From contig JAKEGK010000075.1 in assembly GCA_022627515.1 (NCBI GenBank), positions 1 through 34,509 of the forward strand: a DNA stretch of 34,509 bases, read 5' to 3'. Under the pieces are notes generated by a model that ran no database searches, was not told where the DNA came from, and saw only the letters and a program-made list of their open reading frames with translations. The position numbers and the translations under genes were made by a program. This DNA is from Gammaproteobacteria bacterium (GTDB lineage Bacteria > Pseudomonadota > Gammaproteobacteria > SZUA-152). Of this stretch, positions 13,617 to 22,785 are shown piece after piece (the stretch's first letter is position 1; every line of letters starts with the position of its first letter).

Positions 13617-14591
13617 TCAGGCATTACCGGCGTTTTGAGTCTGCTGACTATATTCTTCCCCATCCTGTTCCCACTCGTTGCGGCGGCCCACCAGGGTGTT
13701 GTACTCATCGATGGTGATATAGGACCAGGCATCGCGTTCTTCGAACAATTTATGCAGTAACGCATTGTTGATGGTATGCCCCGGCTTTTTTCCATAGTAG
13801 CTGGCGTAGATGGGTATGCCAATCAGCGCCAGGTCACCCAGGGTGTCCAGAATTTTGTGCCGGACAAATTCATCTTTGTATCGCAATCCTTCTGCGTTAA
13901 CGATGCGGTCGCCATCGACCAGGATGGCATTGTGTAATGATCCACCCCTGGCAAGCCCCAGTTTTTGCAATCGTTCGATATCTTTCGCAAAGCCAAAAGT
14001 CCTGGCGCGGGAAATATCCGCGCGAAAAGCTTCGTTGACCAGTTGCACCGTATAGGTTTGTTTACCCACCGCGGAATCAGGAAAATCTATGTCGACGGTA
14101 ATCGAGGGTATTGAGCTTGGTATTAACGCCGCCTCCTTGTCATTATCCTTGACAGAAATCCGGCGCTGCAACCATATCGCTTTGCGCAAGGCGGGCTGGT
14201 TAACCGTGCCTGACTTTTCAATCATGGTAACAAACGGGTGGCTGCTGCCGTCCATGATTGGTATTTCAGGTCCGTCGATTTCTATCAGCGCGTTATCCAC
14301 GCCGCAACCGTGCAATGCCGCCATCAAGTGCTCCACGGTACTGATCGTGACGCCGTACTGGTTGCCAAGCACGGTGGACATGTGAGTTTCCACGACGTCA
14401 TACCAGCGCGCCGCGATGAAGCCTTTTCCCGGAGGCGCGTCCTTGCGCAAAAAGTTAATACCGGAATCCGGCTCAGCCGGCCGCACCACCATGGCGGCTT
14501 TACATCCCGTATGCAGTCCTATGCCAACATAGGTGATTGGCTGGCTGAGTGTCTTTTGCGTGATTGAGGCCAGATCGTTTTTGATAGTCAT
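13617..14591 (-). CDS. lpxC: UDP-3-O-acyl-N-acetylglucosamine deacetylase
   Basis: This 324-residue zinc amidase catalyses the committed step of lipid A synthesis in the cytosol. Visible motifs are GIGLHTG, STVEHLMAALHGCGVDNALI with Glu87 and His88, GPEIPIMDGSSHPF, ISRARTFGF, RHKILDTLGDLALIG with His245 and Asp249, and GHTINNALL with His272. These correspond to the E. coli Glu78, His79, His238, Asp242 and His265, so all zinc ligands and catalytic residues are present. A strong AGGAGG precedes the ATG. It is about 20 residues longer than E. coli LpxC, mostly at the C-terminus (EWEQDGEEYSQQTQNAGNA). It is not in the usual cell-division cluster, so a second copy may exist elsewhere. Confidence 0.93.
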   Translation of the reverse strand: MTIKNDLASITQKTLSQPITYVGIGLHTGCKAAMVVRPAEPDSGINFLRKDAPPGKGFIAARWYDVVETHMSTVLGNQYGVTISTVEHLMAALHGCGVDNALIEIDGPEIPIMDGSSHPFVTMIEKSGTVNQPALRKAIWLQRRISVKDNDKEAALIPSSIPSITVDIDFPDSAVGKQTYTVQLVNEAFRADISRARTFGFAKDIERLQKLGLARGGSLHNAILVDGDRIVNAEGLRYKDEFVRHKILDTLGDLALIGIPIYASYYGKKPGHTINNALLHKLFEERDAWSYITIDEYNTLVGRRNEWEQDGEEYSQQTQNAGNA

Positions 14592-14665
14592 ATTTATTCC
14601 TCCTGGACGCCGTGTTATTGGGATTTGCGTTACTGGTCTTTTTGACTATCAAGCAACAATTTGGG

Positions 14666-14674
14666 TGTTATAAT
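14666..14674 (+). promoter_or_regulatory. Extended -10 promoter candidate for the AraC-type regulator
   Basis: TGTTATAAT fits an extended -10 element (TGnTATAAT), 93 bases before the regulator ATG. TTGACT at 14642-14647 resembles a -35 but is 21 bases away, longer than optimal. The TGn extension could compensate. Confidence 0.4.
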
Positions 14675-14767
14675 TTGTTGTCCCAACGCGCCAACACGTT
14701 ATCCTTGGATGCACTTTTTGGCCGGCCAATAGATAGCCGGAACAAGTAACTTAAGCAAAGGGAAAGC

Positions 14768-15766
14768 ATGCATATCACAACCATTTCTTCCTGGGTGTTG
14801 TTAATCGCGGAAACACTGAAGTCTTATGGCGTGGACTATCGTCAATTGTTCAGGCAGGCGGGAATGGATGCAGCTCACTTAAGTGACCAAAATGCCCGGT
14901 TTGATTTCTTTTCGGTTACGCGTTTATGGGACCTGGCCCTGGAAAAAACCCAGGACCCGTGTTTCGGTCTGGTTGCGGTGAATCATTGGCATCCCACTTC
15001 GCTGCATGCCTTGGGATTTTCCTGGATGGCGAGCCCCAGTTTGAAGGATGCGTTCGAACGCTTGCAAAGATATATCCGCATTGTAAATAACGCGGCCGCT
15101 GTGGATATCACTACGCGGAATTCCGTTACCCGAATTGTTATTTACAGCGCGGCCGAACCGTTAAAAACCTCAATTGCTTCCATGGATGCGGCGCTGGCGG
15201 TGCTGCTTCATATGTGCCGGTTGAATTATGGCAGGGAGTTGGATCCCGTGCGTATCCGGACGATGCGGCCGGAACCCACGCCTGCTTGTGTAGACCGGTT
15301 TAATGCGTTTTACCGGGCGCCAATCGAATTTTCCAGCGGCGAAAACGCCATCGATTTTAAGAGAGATGTCCTTGAAAAACATTTACCGGCTTCCAATATT
15401 GATCTGGCGCGCGCGAATGACAAGATCATCGATGAATATCTTTCGCATCTGGACGGCGTATCGGTGGGAATCCGGACCAGGGTGAAAATTACCGAATTAT
15501 TACCGTCCGGATCGGTAACCGAAGAAAAAATCGCGTCACTACTCAATTTAAGTGTGCGCAGTATGCAGCGTAAACTTAAGGAAGAAGGCGCCAGTTTTAA
15601 GGAATTGCTGAATCAAACACGCCAGGAACTGGCGGATCAATACATTGAAAACTCACGGTTGTCGATTAACGAGATTACGTACTTGTTGGGATTTTCCGAT
15701 CCGGCGAACTTTTCGCGGGCGTTCAAGCGCTGGCACGGTGTTTCGCCAAGCCAGTACCGCGGCTAA
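14768..15766 (+). CDS. AraC-family transcriptional regulator
   Basis: This 332-residue protein has an N-terminal Arabinose_bd-type domain (about 20-200, with YGVDYRQLFRQAGMD, LWDLALEKTQDPCFGL, HPTSLHALGFSWMASPSLKD) of the OruR/ArgR-like subgroup. A C-terminal AraC double helix-turn-helix follows (about 230-332): EEKIASLLNLSVRSMQRKLK, LNQTRQELADQYIENS, INEITYLLGFSDPANFSRAF and RWHGVSPSQYR. The second half is an excellent match to the family signature. The ligand is unknown. It is divergent from lpxC across 176 bases, so it may regulate lpxC, itself or the next lipoprotein gene. None of these is shown by the sequence. Confidence 0.9.
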   Translation: MHITTISSWVLLIAETLKSYGVDYRQLFRQAGMDAAHLSDQNARFDFFSVTRLWDLALEKTQDPCFGLVAVNHWHPTSLHALGFSWMASPSLKDAFERLQRYIRIVNNAAAVDITTRNSVTRIVIYSAAEPLKTSIASMDAALAVLLHMCRLNYGRELDPVRIRTMRPEPTPACVDRFNAFYRAPIEFSSGENAIDFKRDVLEKHLPASNIDLARANDKIIDEYLSHLDGVSVGIRTRVKITELLPSGSVTEEKIASLLNLSVRSMQRKLKEEGASFKELLNQTRQELADQYIENSRLSINEITYLLGFSDPANFSRAFKRWHGVSPSQYRG

Positions 15767-15824
15767 GATGAAATTGGACGGATTAAAATCCGGTTTATTA
15801 ATTTGAATACAGGTGTAGATCGCC

Positions 15825-16322
15825 ATGAAAATGTTGCTGCGTTTTTTGCTGTTCATAGATATGTTAACGATTGTTGCCTGTGTGTCCACGACACCCGATG
15901 GCAAGATTATTGAAGATGAAAAAAAAGAAGTGATTGAGGATATTAAAATAATCCAGAATTGGAGTGGTGATTTTCCGGTGGCGAAATTGAATGTGTTGCC
16001 CAGGGGGCAGGAACGGTTGCCGGCGGGTTATGTCAGCGATGCGGCCACGTTCAAAAGTGTCTGGGAAATTTTTTCTCCCGCCACACCGGTTCCGGAAGTT
16101 AACTTTGAAAACAACATCGTCGTATTTGGCCGCAACACGCAATATTACAACCGTACAACGATTTTCAAGGTAACATTAAAGGATGGTGTCGCTGAAATAC
16201 TGGCGATGGCAACCATGTCGGCGAATCCCATTCAGGATAAAGTCGCAATCTCCATGGCGGTTATTCCCAGGGAGGGGGTAAAATATATTTTTACCGCAGG
16301 CACTAACCTGCCGGTAAAGTAG
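15825..16322 (+). CDS. Hypothetical lipoprotein
   Basis: I do not recognise the family with confidence. The 165-residue protein starts MKMLLRFLLFIDMLTIVACV, with a lipobox-like IVAC (Cys19), so it is probably an acylated periplasmic protein. The mature part has an acidic, lysine-rich linker (KIIEDEKKEVIEDIKIIQNW) and then a beta-rich domain with LPRGQERLPAGYVSDAATFK, WEIFSP, ENNIVVFGRN and AVIPREGVKYIFTAGTNLPV. The layout vaguely recalls PrcB-like domains, but I would not assign it. It follows the AraC-type regulator by 58 bases on the same strand and might be co-expressed. Confidence 0.6.
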   Translation: MKMLLRFLLFIDMLTIVACVSTTPDGKIIEDEKKEVIEDIKIIQNWSGDFPVAKLNVLPRGQERLPAGYVSDAATFKSVWEIFSPATPVPEVNFENNIVVFGRNTQYYNRTTIFKVTLKDGVAEILAMATMSANPIQDKVAISMAVIPREGVKYIFTAGTNLPVK

Positions 16323-16338
16323 CTGGCGGAATCCAAGT

Positions 16339-16423
16339 TCATTGCGAGGCTTGCGTTAGCAAACCGTGGCGATCCAGTGTTGATTGATATATAAGATCGC
16401 TGCGTCCTTTGGACTCGCAATGA
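16339..16423. repeat. Dispersed extragenic repeat with TCATTGCGAG ends
   Basis: TCATTGCGAG (16339-16348) and CTCGCAATGA (16414-16423) form a perfect 10-bp inverted repeat. The intervening CGTGGCGATCC and AAGATCGCTGCG resemble the widespread proteobacterial 'CATTGCGAGG...GCAATC...' intergenic element. It lies between convergent genes. Confidence 0.65.
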
Positions 16424-16456
16424 CTAATTGACTAACAACTAATAATGGTATCGTGC

Positions 16457-16981
16457 TTAGAACGTTAGTGATGCTCCGACTGATATCATTTCCACAGTGT
16501 CAAAATCACTGATATCAAAGTATTCATATTCGGCGCGCACACTGATTGATCCGAAGCTGAGACCTGCGCCGATACCATATACCGGATCAGTGCCGTCCTC
16601 ATTGACAGAGGCGCCATTGGTCAGATCCGAATCCCAGGAAAACACGCCGACTTTGCCGAACAGATCCACCGGCCCAATCCCAATATTCACCAAACCAAAA
16701 AGATCATAGCCGGATAACTCAACACTGATATTGTTTTGTTCCGGTTTACCAAAATCGACATAACTGGCTTCTATTGCGAGTAGAGTAAATTTAAACCCGC
16801 CAAATACTTTGTAACCCGTATCATCTGAATCGAAATCGATGCTGGTAGAGGGTTCGCCGGAAATGGATGCGTTGCCAGCGCTGGCGCCAATATAAAAGCC
16901 ACTGTCAGCGTGCGCGGAAGTCATAACGATTGCGGAAGCGATCAATGCTGCGGAGCCAATAACTTTGTTTAGTTTTTTCAT
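16457..16981 (-). CDS. OmpA-like eight-stranded outer-membrane barrel
   Basis: This 174-residue protein has a signal peptide MKKLNKVIGSAALIASAIVM ending at about SAHA-DS. It then shows alternating strands typical of small barrels: SGFYIGASAGNASISG, TGYKVFGGFKFTLLAIEASY, YDLFGLVNIGIGPVDLFGKV, DPVYGIGAGLSFGSISVRAE, and a final strand MISVGASLTF with C-terminal phenylalanine, the BAM recognition signal. Size and strand count match the OmpA-N/OmpW/Opacity-like group. Its role is unknown and no peptidoglycan-binding domain is attached. Confidence 0.8.
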   Translation of the reverse strand: MKKLNKVIGSAALIASAIVMTSAHADSGFYIGASAGNASISGEPSTSIDFDSDDTGYKVFGGFKFTLLAIEASYVDFGKPEQNNISVELSGYDLFGLVNIGIGPVDLFGKVGVFSWDSDLTNGASVNEDGTDPVYGIGAGLSFGSISVRAEYEYFDISDFDTVEMISVGASLTF

Positions 16982-17405
16982 AGCGTGGGTTCCAGTTTGA
17001 AAGTAGTTAATTTCATGATACTCGTAGATTAAATTTACACCTAATTTATTAACTAATAAAGTTTCCGGTTTAAAATTCTGATTTATAGTTCATCGGCTGT
17101 GTAGTCCAAAATCATTAACTTGCGTTTGCAAAGTAAACGCCAACCAATGCACATTTTATGAACAGCGAGAAACCTAGCTGTGCTTGAGTGTTTACTGCTG
17201 CTACATAATTAGCAGAATTGTGAATTAATTCGAAAACATAATGTGAAATTAGAGACGTTTTTGGTCATGTACGATACAATCCCGCGACATATTGGAGCAT
17301 GGCAATAGGGAAACAGCTTTTTCAGGTAGGCGCGCCATGCCCACCAAATGAAATTGGATGATTCCCAAATAGTATTACCGGACGAAAAACAAGAGGAACG
17401 AATCA
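16982..17405. other. Divergent intergenic region
   Basis: No gene was found between two divergent outer-membrane barrel genes. The sequence is AT-rich, consistent with promoters for both. The ORF 17209-17433 on the minus strand is judged to be chance, because it overlaps the start of the plus-strand barrel and has no features. Confidence 0.4.
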
Positions 17406-18371
17406 ATGAAGAAAACACTGATAGCAGGTTCACTGATGATAACCACGCTGACCATCGGACAATCCGCTGTTGCCCTGGATATTAAACCTACCGGTTTTGT
17501 CGACATGGTATGGACTTTGTCTGATGGCACGGATTTGGGCAAAAACGGCGCGGAAGGCCGCTTCGATACTACCGGTGAACTCGATGTAGAAGCCGGTTTG
17601 AAAGAAGGCATCAGCATGCGCTTTGATGCCGATATCAATCCCGGCAGCGCGGGTGGTGATTCCGGCCGTTTGGAACAAATTTATCTGAACTGGGCGATCG
17701 ATCCCAGGATGTCGTTAAAGGGCGGCGTGTTTAATAACAACCTCAGCTGGGAGCGTGAAGACGCGCCGGACATGTATCAGATTACACACGGCCAATTGTG
17801 GGATATCTGGAACTTTTCAACAGCGGAAGACGGCAACAACCTGGCGGGTGTGGAATTCAATTACCAGATTGACAAAGTTAAACTCATTGCCGGTTTCCTG
17901 AATGATCTGGGTAATGTCCCTGAAGAAAATTCCGTCAAGATCGCCGGCGAAATTAAAGCGATGCCGGATCTGGACATTACCCTTGGTTTGATTACCCAGG
18001 ATCAATTGTTTGAAAATATAATTGATATCAACGCCACATGGAAATCAGGTAAGTTCCTTGTGGGAGGCGAGATTCTCTTTGCCGATGAAGGTGTTGATAG
18101 CGCTTTTATGGCGATGGTGAACTATAAATTTAACGATAAACTATCCGGCACAGCGCGTTATGACTTAGTTTCCTATGACAGCGCTTTTCTCGCCGAGGAT
18201 ACTTCTTCCATGACCGTCGCGGCGCTTTACAGCATTTCCAGCAACTTGTTTTTCAACGCGGAAATCCGGTTTAATGATGATAGTAACGTACCGCCTGCTG
18301 CAACTGCACCTTTGTCAATTGGCGAAGGTGATGGCACCACCGGGCGGCTGGAATTGCTGGCAACTTTCTAA
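17406..18371 (+). CDS. Outer-membrane beta-barrel, porin-like
   Basis: This 321-residue protein follows an AGAGGAA ribosome site. The signal peptide MKKTLIAGSLMITTLTIGQS...AVALD is followed by a barrel with many amphipathic strands: KPTGFVDMVWTLSDG, ISMRFDADINPGSAGG, LEQIYLNWAIDPRMSLKGGV, NLAGVEFNYQIDKVKLIAGF, FLVGGEILFADEGVD, MVNYKFNDKLSGTARYDL and LFFNAEIRFNDDS. It ends GRLELLATF with the terminal phenylalanine of outer-membrane proteins. It resembles the OmpL/bbp2-type putative porins that carry a YLNWAID...LKGGVF block. Substrate is unknown. A strong rho-independent terminator follows. Confidence 0.75.
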   Translation: MKKTLIAGSLMITTLTIGQSAVALDIKPTGFVDMVWTLSDGTDLGKNGAEGRFDTTGELDVEAGLKEGISMRFDADINPGSAGGDSGRLEQIYLNWAIDPRMSLKGGVFNNNLSWEREDAPDMYQITHGQLWDIWNFSTAEDGNNLAGVEFNYQIDKVKLIAGFLNDLGNVPEENSVKIAGEIKAMPDLDITLGLITQDQLFENIIDINATWKSGKFLVGGEILFADEGVDSAFMAMVNYKFNDKLSGTARYDLVSYDSAFLAEDTSSMTVAALYSISSNLFFNAEIRFNDDSNVPPAATAPLSIGEGDGTTGRLELLATF

Positions 18372-18410
18372 AATACCAGCCACCAAAACCTGGTTAAGTT
18401 ACAAATGAAA

Positions 18411-18446
18411 ATCCCGCCGGACCTTTGGTCCGGCGGGATTTTTTTA
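18411..18446 (+). terminator. Rho-independent terminator after the porin-like gene
   Basis: ATCCCGCCGGACC-TTT-GGTCCGGCGGGAT is a perfect 13-bp GC-rich stem followed by seven T residues. It starts 40 bases after the stop codon. Confidence 0.95.
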
Positions 18447-18618
18447 TTGCAGGGTGTGTTGCGCGCACGTGTTGTTATAACCGGGGATTTAATTTAGCGG
18501 CATGTAAGGTCTGTTGAATGCAATGAAAACCGGCGGATAAAGCCATGCTTGCGACTATATTCTTTTGCTATTCGTTTGTTTCCTCCCGTGCTGCAATGAA
18601 ATGTATTAAACGCGGCGG

Positions 18619-19158
18619 TCACCGGTCGTGGTGCTTACTGAAAAAATAATAAGTCAATCCAAGCGAAAACGCGCCCAATTCCATATTGCTTTTATCAAGG
18701 TACTGCGTGTAATCACCGTTGACCGCAAGGTGTTTTGAAAAACGGTAATTGGCGCCCAGGCCATACGAAAAGCCGTTCTCTCTGCCGGAAAACGTGTATC
18801 CGGCGAATTCGCGCGATGAGCGGACGCTGGAAAGGCCAATGATACCGTACAGGTTTGCTTTTCCTGTGGGATAAACGCCCTGCACCATAAAGTTATATAA
18901 ATTCTGAAAATCCACGCTGCCGCCACTGCCGGATTCCTTGCTTGGCGCCGCAAACTGTGTTTCCACCACCATGTTTTGCGAAACAACAAATCCCAATCTT
19001 GCTCGCGCGCTGGCGCCCTCTATTTTGTCAGGAAGATTTTCATCGTCAAACCGCCAGTTAAAACCATCGAGACCAAGATACCATTCCAGGGCGTGCGCAT
19101 TACCGGCAAACCACGCAAAACAAACACCGGCGAAAGCAAGTTTTTTGAGCAGTTTCAT
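18619..19158 (-). CDS. Small outer-membrane beta-barrel protein
   Basis: This 179-residue protein has the signal peptide MKLLKKLAFAGVCFAWFAGN...AHALE. Barrel strands follow: WYLGLDGFNWRFDDENL, ARARLGFVVSQNMVVETQFA, LYNFMVQGVYPTGKANLYGI, ENGFSYGLGANYRFSKHLAV and GAFSLGLTYYFFSKHH. The pattern YGLGANYRFSKHLAVNGDY is typical of the OMP_b-brl / OmpA-like eight-strand group. The last strand carries an unusual basic tail SKHHDR after the aromatic YYFF. It is convergent with the porin-like gene, beyond its terminator. Function is unknown. Confidence 0.75.
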   Translation of the reverse strand: MKLLKKLAFAGVCFAWFAGNAHALEWYLGLDGFNWRFDDENLPDKIEGASARARLGFVVSQNMVVETQFAAPSKESGSGGSVDFQNLYNFMVQGVYPTGKANLYGIIGLSSVRSSREFAGYTFSGRENGFSYGLGANYRFSKHLAVNGDYTQYLDKSNMELGAFSLGLTYYFFSKHHDR

Positions 19159-19384
19159 TTTATGTACATCCCTGAATGGCGGTTAATTAATAATATATTA
19201 TTATAGATTGCCGCATCGCTGATTGGCTAGCGGGCTGTTTGGCGCGAATATTTTACGGATGTTATTGCCGGTTGATGGCCGTCAATGCAGTCAAATTTTC
19301 TTGCTGCAATATGACTTCTGCATGGCCGTTGTTGTAAAGTGTGCGTTATTGTCAACTTAAAATGATCGTTCACGCGAGACTGTT

Positions 19385-22035
19385 ATGCCGCCCGGAATGC
19401 CGAAACACAGATACCTTCATTTTCTGCTATTGTTGATACTGGCAATGCTGACCACGATTGGCAGTGTTCACGATGATGATGACGGCGCCACCATTAATAC
19501 GGTGAACATCAGCGGCGCCATTTCCGTGAACAGTGACTCCCAGGTTGATTCTGATGTTAACGACCCACTTGCATCTTACCTGCCTAATGATTCCATCCAG
19601 CAAGCGCAAATACTGAAAAATCCGGTTACTTTGGGCGGCTTTGTCGCGGTCCCCGATTCGGTGCCTTTCGGACGCCTGGCAAATGGCGGCGGTGATGTGC
19701 AGGACTATTACCACATTTCGCTGGTTGCGCAGCAGATTCTTTATTTTTTCCCGGTGATGAGATAGGCGCCGCGGGAAGTCCGTCAGCTTGCAAAGTTTTT
19801 GATGTGCAGATTCTCGGGCTGTGTGTCGCGCTGGAAGACGCCAACGGCAGTGCCGTGACTGTAACGCTGGATGAGAGTAATCCCGATTTTATCACGATCA
19901 CTCCGCAAAATAGCGGTAACTATTATTTGCGCGTGCAGGCCGAACAGGGCGCGCGGAATTATATCGTGGCGACCGGATTGCCTTCGGCCAGCACGCTGCA
20001 ATCCCGGAACAGCGGCGCTGAAATGAGTGTTGACGAAAATTTTATTCCCGGCGAAGTGATTGTGAAATTCAAAAACAACTTTGTTTCAACGGCGGGTGTA
20101 ACAAGGCAAAGTCTGGCGGCATCAGTAGGCCTTACCGCCAAAGCAGGCGCGCCAGGCCGTTCCATGTTAATGAGCCTGGGGGATATAAGCGCACGGCCAC
20201 AGACTTTTAATACGCTCGGCATTGCAGCGGTGGTGCAGCATTCCGATCCCGCGCTTCAATTGAAACAGGAAACCATCGAAGTCGTAAAAGCGCTGCGCAA
20301 AAGAGCGGATGTGGAATACGCGGCGTTGAATTATCTTCGCCAGCCTTTATTGGAGCCCGACGATACCTATTACGGTCTGCAATGGCACTATCCCAAAATA
20401 AATTTGCCGCTGGCCTGGGATGTGACCACCGGAGTCGCTGACGTTGTGGTTGCCGTTATCGATTCCGGAAAATTGGATCACCCGGATTTGCAGGCATCAT
20501 TGGTGCAGGGTTATGACTTTATCAGCAGCACGGCTAACTCCGGTGATGGTGACGGCATTGACAGTGATCCCACCGATCCGGGTGACAGCGACGGCGTGAC
20601 GCCCAGCAGCTTTCATGGCACGCATGTGGCCGGTACCGTGGCGGCTGAAACCGGCAATGCCACGGGTGTGGCCGGTGTTGCCGGGAATGTCAAAGTCATG
20701 CCGTTGCGGGTATGCGGCACACTGGGATGCGCGGATTATGATATACAACAGGCATTGCTTTACGCAGCGGGGCAGTCTAACGATTCCGGCACGGTGCCTG
20801 CTCAGGCAGCGGATATTGTCAACCTTAGCCTGGGTGCGCCAACCAACTCAACGATAGCTCCGCCGGCTTATGTCACCGCGCGCAATGCGGGGGTTATCAT
20901 TGTCGCCGCCGCAGGCAATGAATCATCCACTGAACTGTTTGCTCCCGCGGCTTATGACGGAGTTGTTTCCGTCAGCGCCGTGGATTTTGCCGGTAATCTT
21001 GCTTATTACTCCAACCGTGGCGCCACCATTGATGTGGCGGCGCCCGGCGGGGATATTACCGCGAATTTGAATGGCGACAGTTATCCTGATGGCATTTTAA
21101 GTACCGTAGGTTCCGATGCATCCGGCGCCCTCCGGCTGGGTTACGGATTTTATCAGGGAACCTCGATGGCGGCGCCGCATCTGGCGGGTGTGGCGGCATT
21201 GATGAAGTCCGTCAATCCGGGCATGTCGCCGGATCAGTTTGACCAATGGCTGGCAAACGGTGATTTAACACAGGATCTTGGCGCTGCCGGGCGGGACGAC
21301 TTTTATGGCTATGGGCTGATAGATGCCGCTAAAGCCGTCTCCATTGCAAGCGGCACACCTATCGAACCGGAACTACCCCCTGATCCATTGATACGAATCA
21401 CTCCGGACACGCTGGTTTATGATGTTTCAACCGATACCCTGCAATTCACGATATCCAACGGCGGACTGGCTGATTTAATTATTGCATCGGTCAATAATGA
21501 CTCCGGCGGCTGGTTAACGGTTAATGCGGGCAGCGTCGACGCGAATGGCGGGGGTACTTACACCGTAACCGTGGATCGTAGCCAAATCGCCGGATTCGCA
21601 ACGGCCGGCGCGGTGATAACCATTGAAGCCAATGCCACCAATTCGCCGTTGACTGTGCCGGTGATGGTGTATAACCAGGAAATCGCCAGTGATGCGGGTT
21701 TCCACTATGTGTTGTTATATAACATTGACAGAGACCTCTTTGTTGATCAGTTTAATGCCGCTATTGTTAACGGCCAATATCAGTATTCATTTCTTAATGT
21801 TCCCGCGGGCAATTACTTTATTGTTGCCGGCAATGATTTCAATTCGGATGATCATATATGCGGTAGCGGTGAAGCATGCGGCGCTTACGCCACGTTGGGG
21901 AACATGACAAAAATTGTGATCGACAACAACACCGGTAATCTGGCCGGAGTCAATTTTGCGACAGGATTCAATCCGTTTATTGCGGAATTTCAGGGATTGC
22001 TCGCCTCGGCAAAAGAGAGAGTGCTACTGCCCTGA
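19385..22035 (+). CDS. Subtilisin-like S8 serine peptidase, split by a frameshift
   Basis: The first part (19385-19765) encodes a hydrophobic signal (HFLLLLILAMLTTIGS) and DSDVNDPLASYLPNDS...NPVTLGGFVAVPDS...DYYHISL, a pre-peptidase-like domain. It runs to a false stop after a six-T run near 19743-19748. One additional T would give YFFPGDE and join it to the second frame, which continues without interruption to 22035. There a prodomain-like VPGEVIVKF-type block (IPGEVIVKFKNNF) precedes the catalytic domain: VVAVIDSG (Asp220 of the second ORF), HGTHVAG (His271) and QGTSMAAPHLAG (Ser454). A C-terminal beta-rich region (about 510-743) is Ig/BACON-like. It is probably exported to the envelope. 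The break may be a real mutation, slippage or a sequencing error. Confidence 0.85.
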
Positions 22036-22248
22036 ACGCAATGTCTGGCGCCTTAGCCGAATCGCTGAAAAAAGCAGGAATGTTTTACAGATAGGTATGC
22101 GTATCATGGATTGTGATAAGTATTTTGCCTCAATCTTGCCAAGAGCAATTATGTATAAAAATTCAGGCAGGCTCGATCGCGCGATGTATATCAAAATGAT
22201 GCGGTTTTCCGCTATGATGAATATTGATTAAAAAGCAGTAATAACTTC

Positions 22249-22785
22249 ATGCAAAATTTACCAGGAAAAATCCTGCGCCCGGAAGCGATCGCGCTTATAG
22301 CGGCTGTCATTGTCCTGTTGCTGGGCGTGTTGGTATATGCAATTGACCGGCAGCCGGGCACGGTTTATTTCATGAGTGATTGGATGCGCCTTGGAGAAGG
22401 CCGCGGTTCCGTGTTTGGATTGTTAGGCCGGCATCTTCCGACTTTTGTTCATGTCTACACCTTTATTCTGTTAACCATGGCGCTGGTGGTGCCTGCCGGG
22501 CATTATCGCCATTATCTTTTACCGGTGTGTCTAGGCTGGTTTGTTATTGATTGTTTGTTTGAAATCGCGCAGCTGAATTTTATCGCGCATGTGATCGCTG
22601 GCTGGGCGCCCGCCTGGTTTGCCGGTATTCCGTTTCTGGAAAATACCGCGAATTATTTTCGTCACGGCAGGTTTGACCTGCTGGATTTGTTTTCCATTGG
22701 GCTGGGCGCGCTCGCCGCTTACCTGACCATGCAGCTCATTATTAAAAGGAGTGCTCATCGTGCGGTATCTGTTAATCAGTCGTAA
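22249..22785 (+). CDS. Multi-pass inner-membrane protein, possibly VanZ-like
   Basis: This 178-residue protein has about four hydrophobic helices: IALIAAVIVLLLGVLVYAID, TFVHVYTFILLTMALVVPAG, LLPVCLGWFVIDCLFEIAQL, and LLDLFSIGLGALAAYLTMQL. The arrangement of a cytoplasmic start, HVYTF helix, CLFEIAQ helix and a final D(L/V)xSxxLGALxAY helix recalls VanZ-like proteins, but the match is loose. It has no obvious catalytic motif. Its end overlaps the start of the Big_2 protein, so the two are probably co-transcribed. Confidence 0.65.
   Translation: MQNLPGKILRPEAIALIAAVIVLLLGVLVYAIDRQPGTVYFMSDWMRLGEGRGSVFGLLGRHLPTFVHVYTFILLTMALVVPAGHYRHYLLPVCLGWFVIDCLFEIAQLNFIAHVIAGWAPAWFAGIPFLENTANYFRHGRFDLLDLFSIGLGALAAYLTMQLIIKRSAHRAVSVNQS

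Noticed and set aside
22036-22248. Small gene between the subtilase and the membrane protein (ORF 21956-22231)
   Set aside because: It overlaps the subtilase 3' end in another frame and has no ribosome site or recognisable content.
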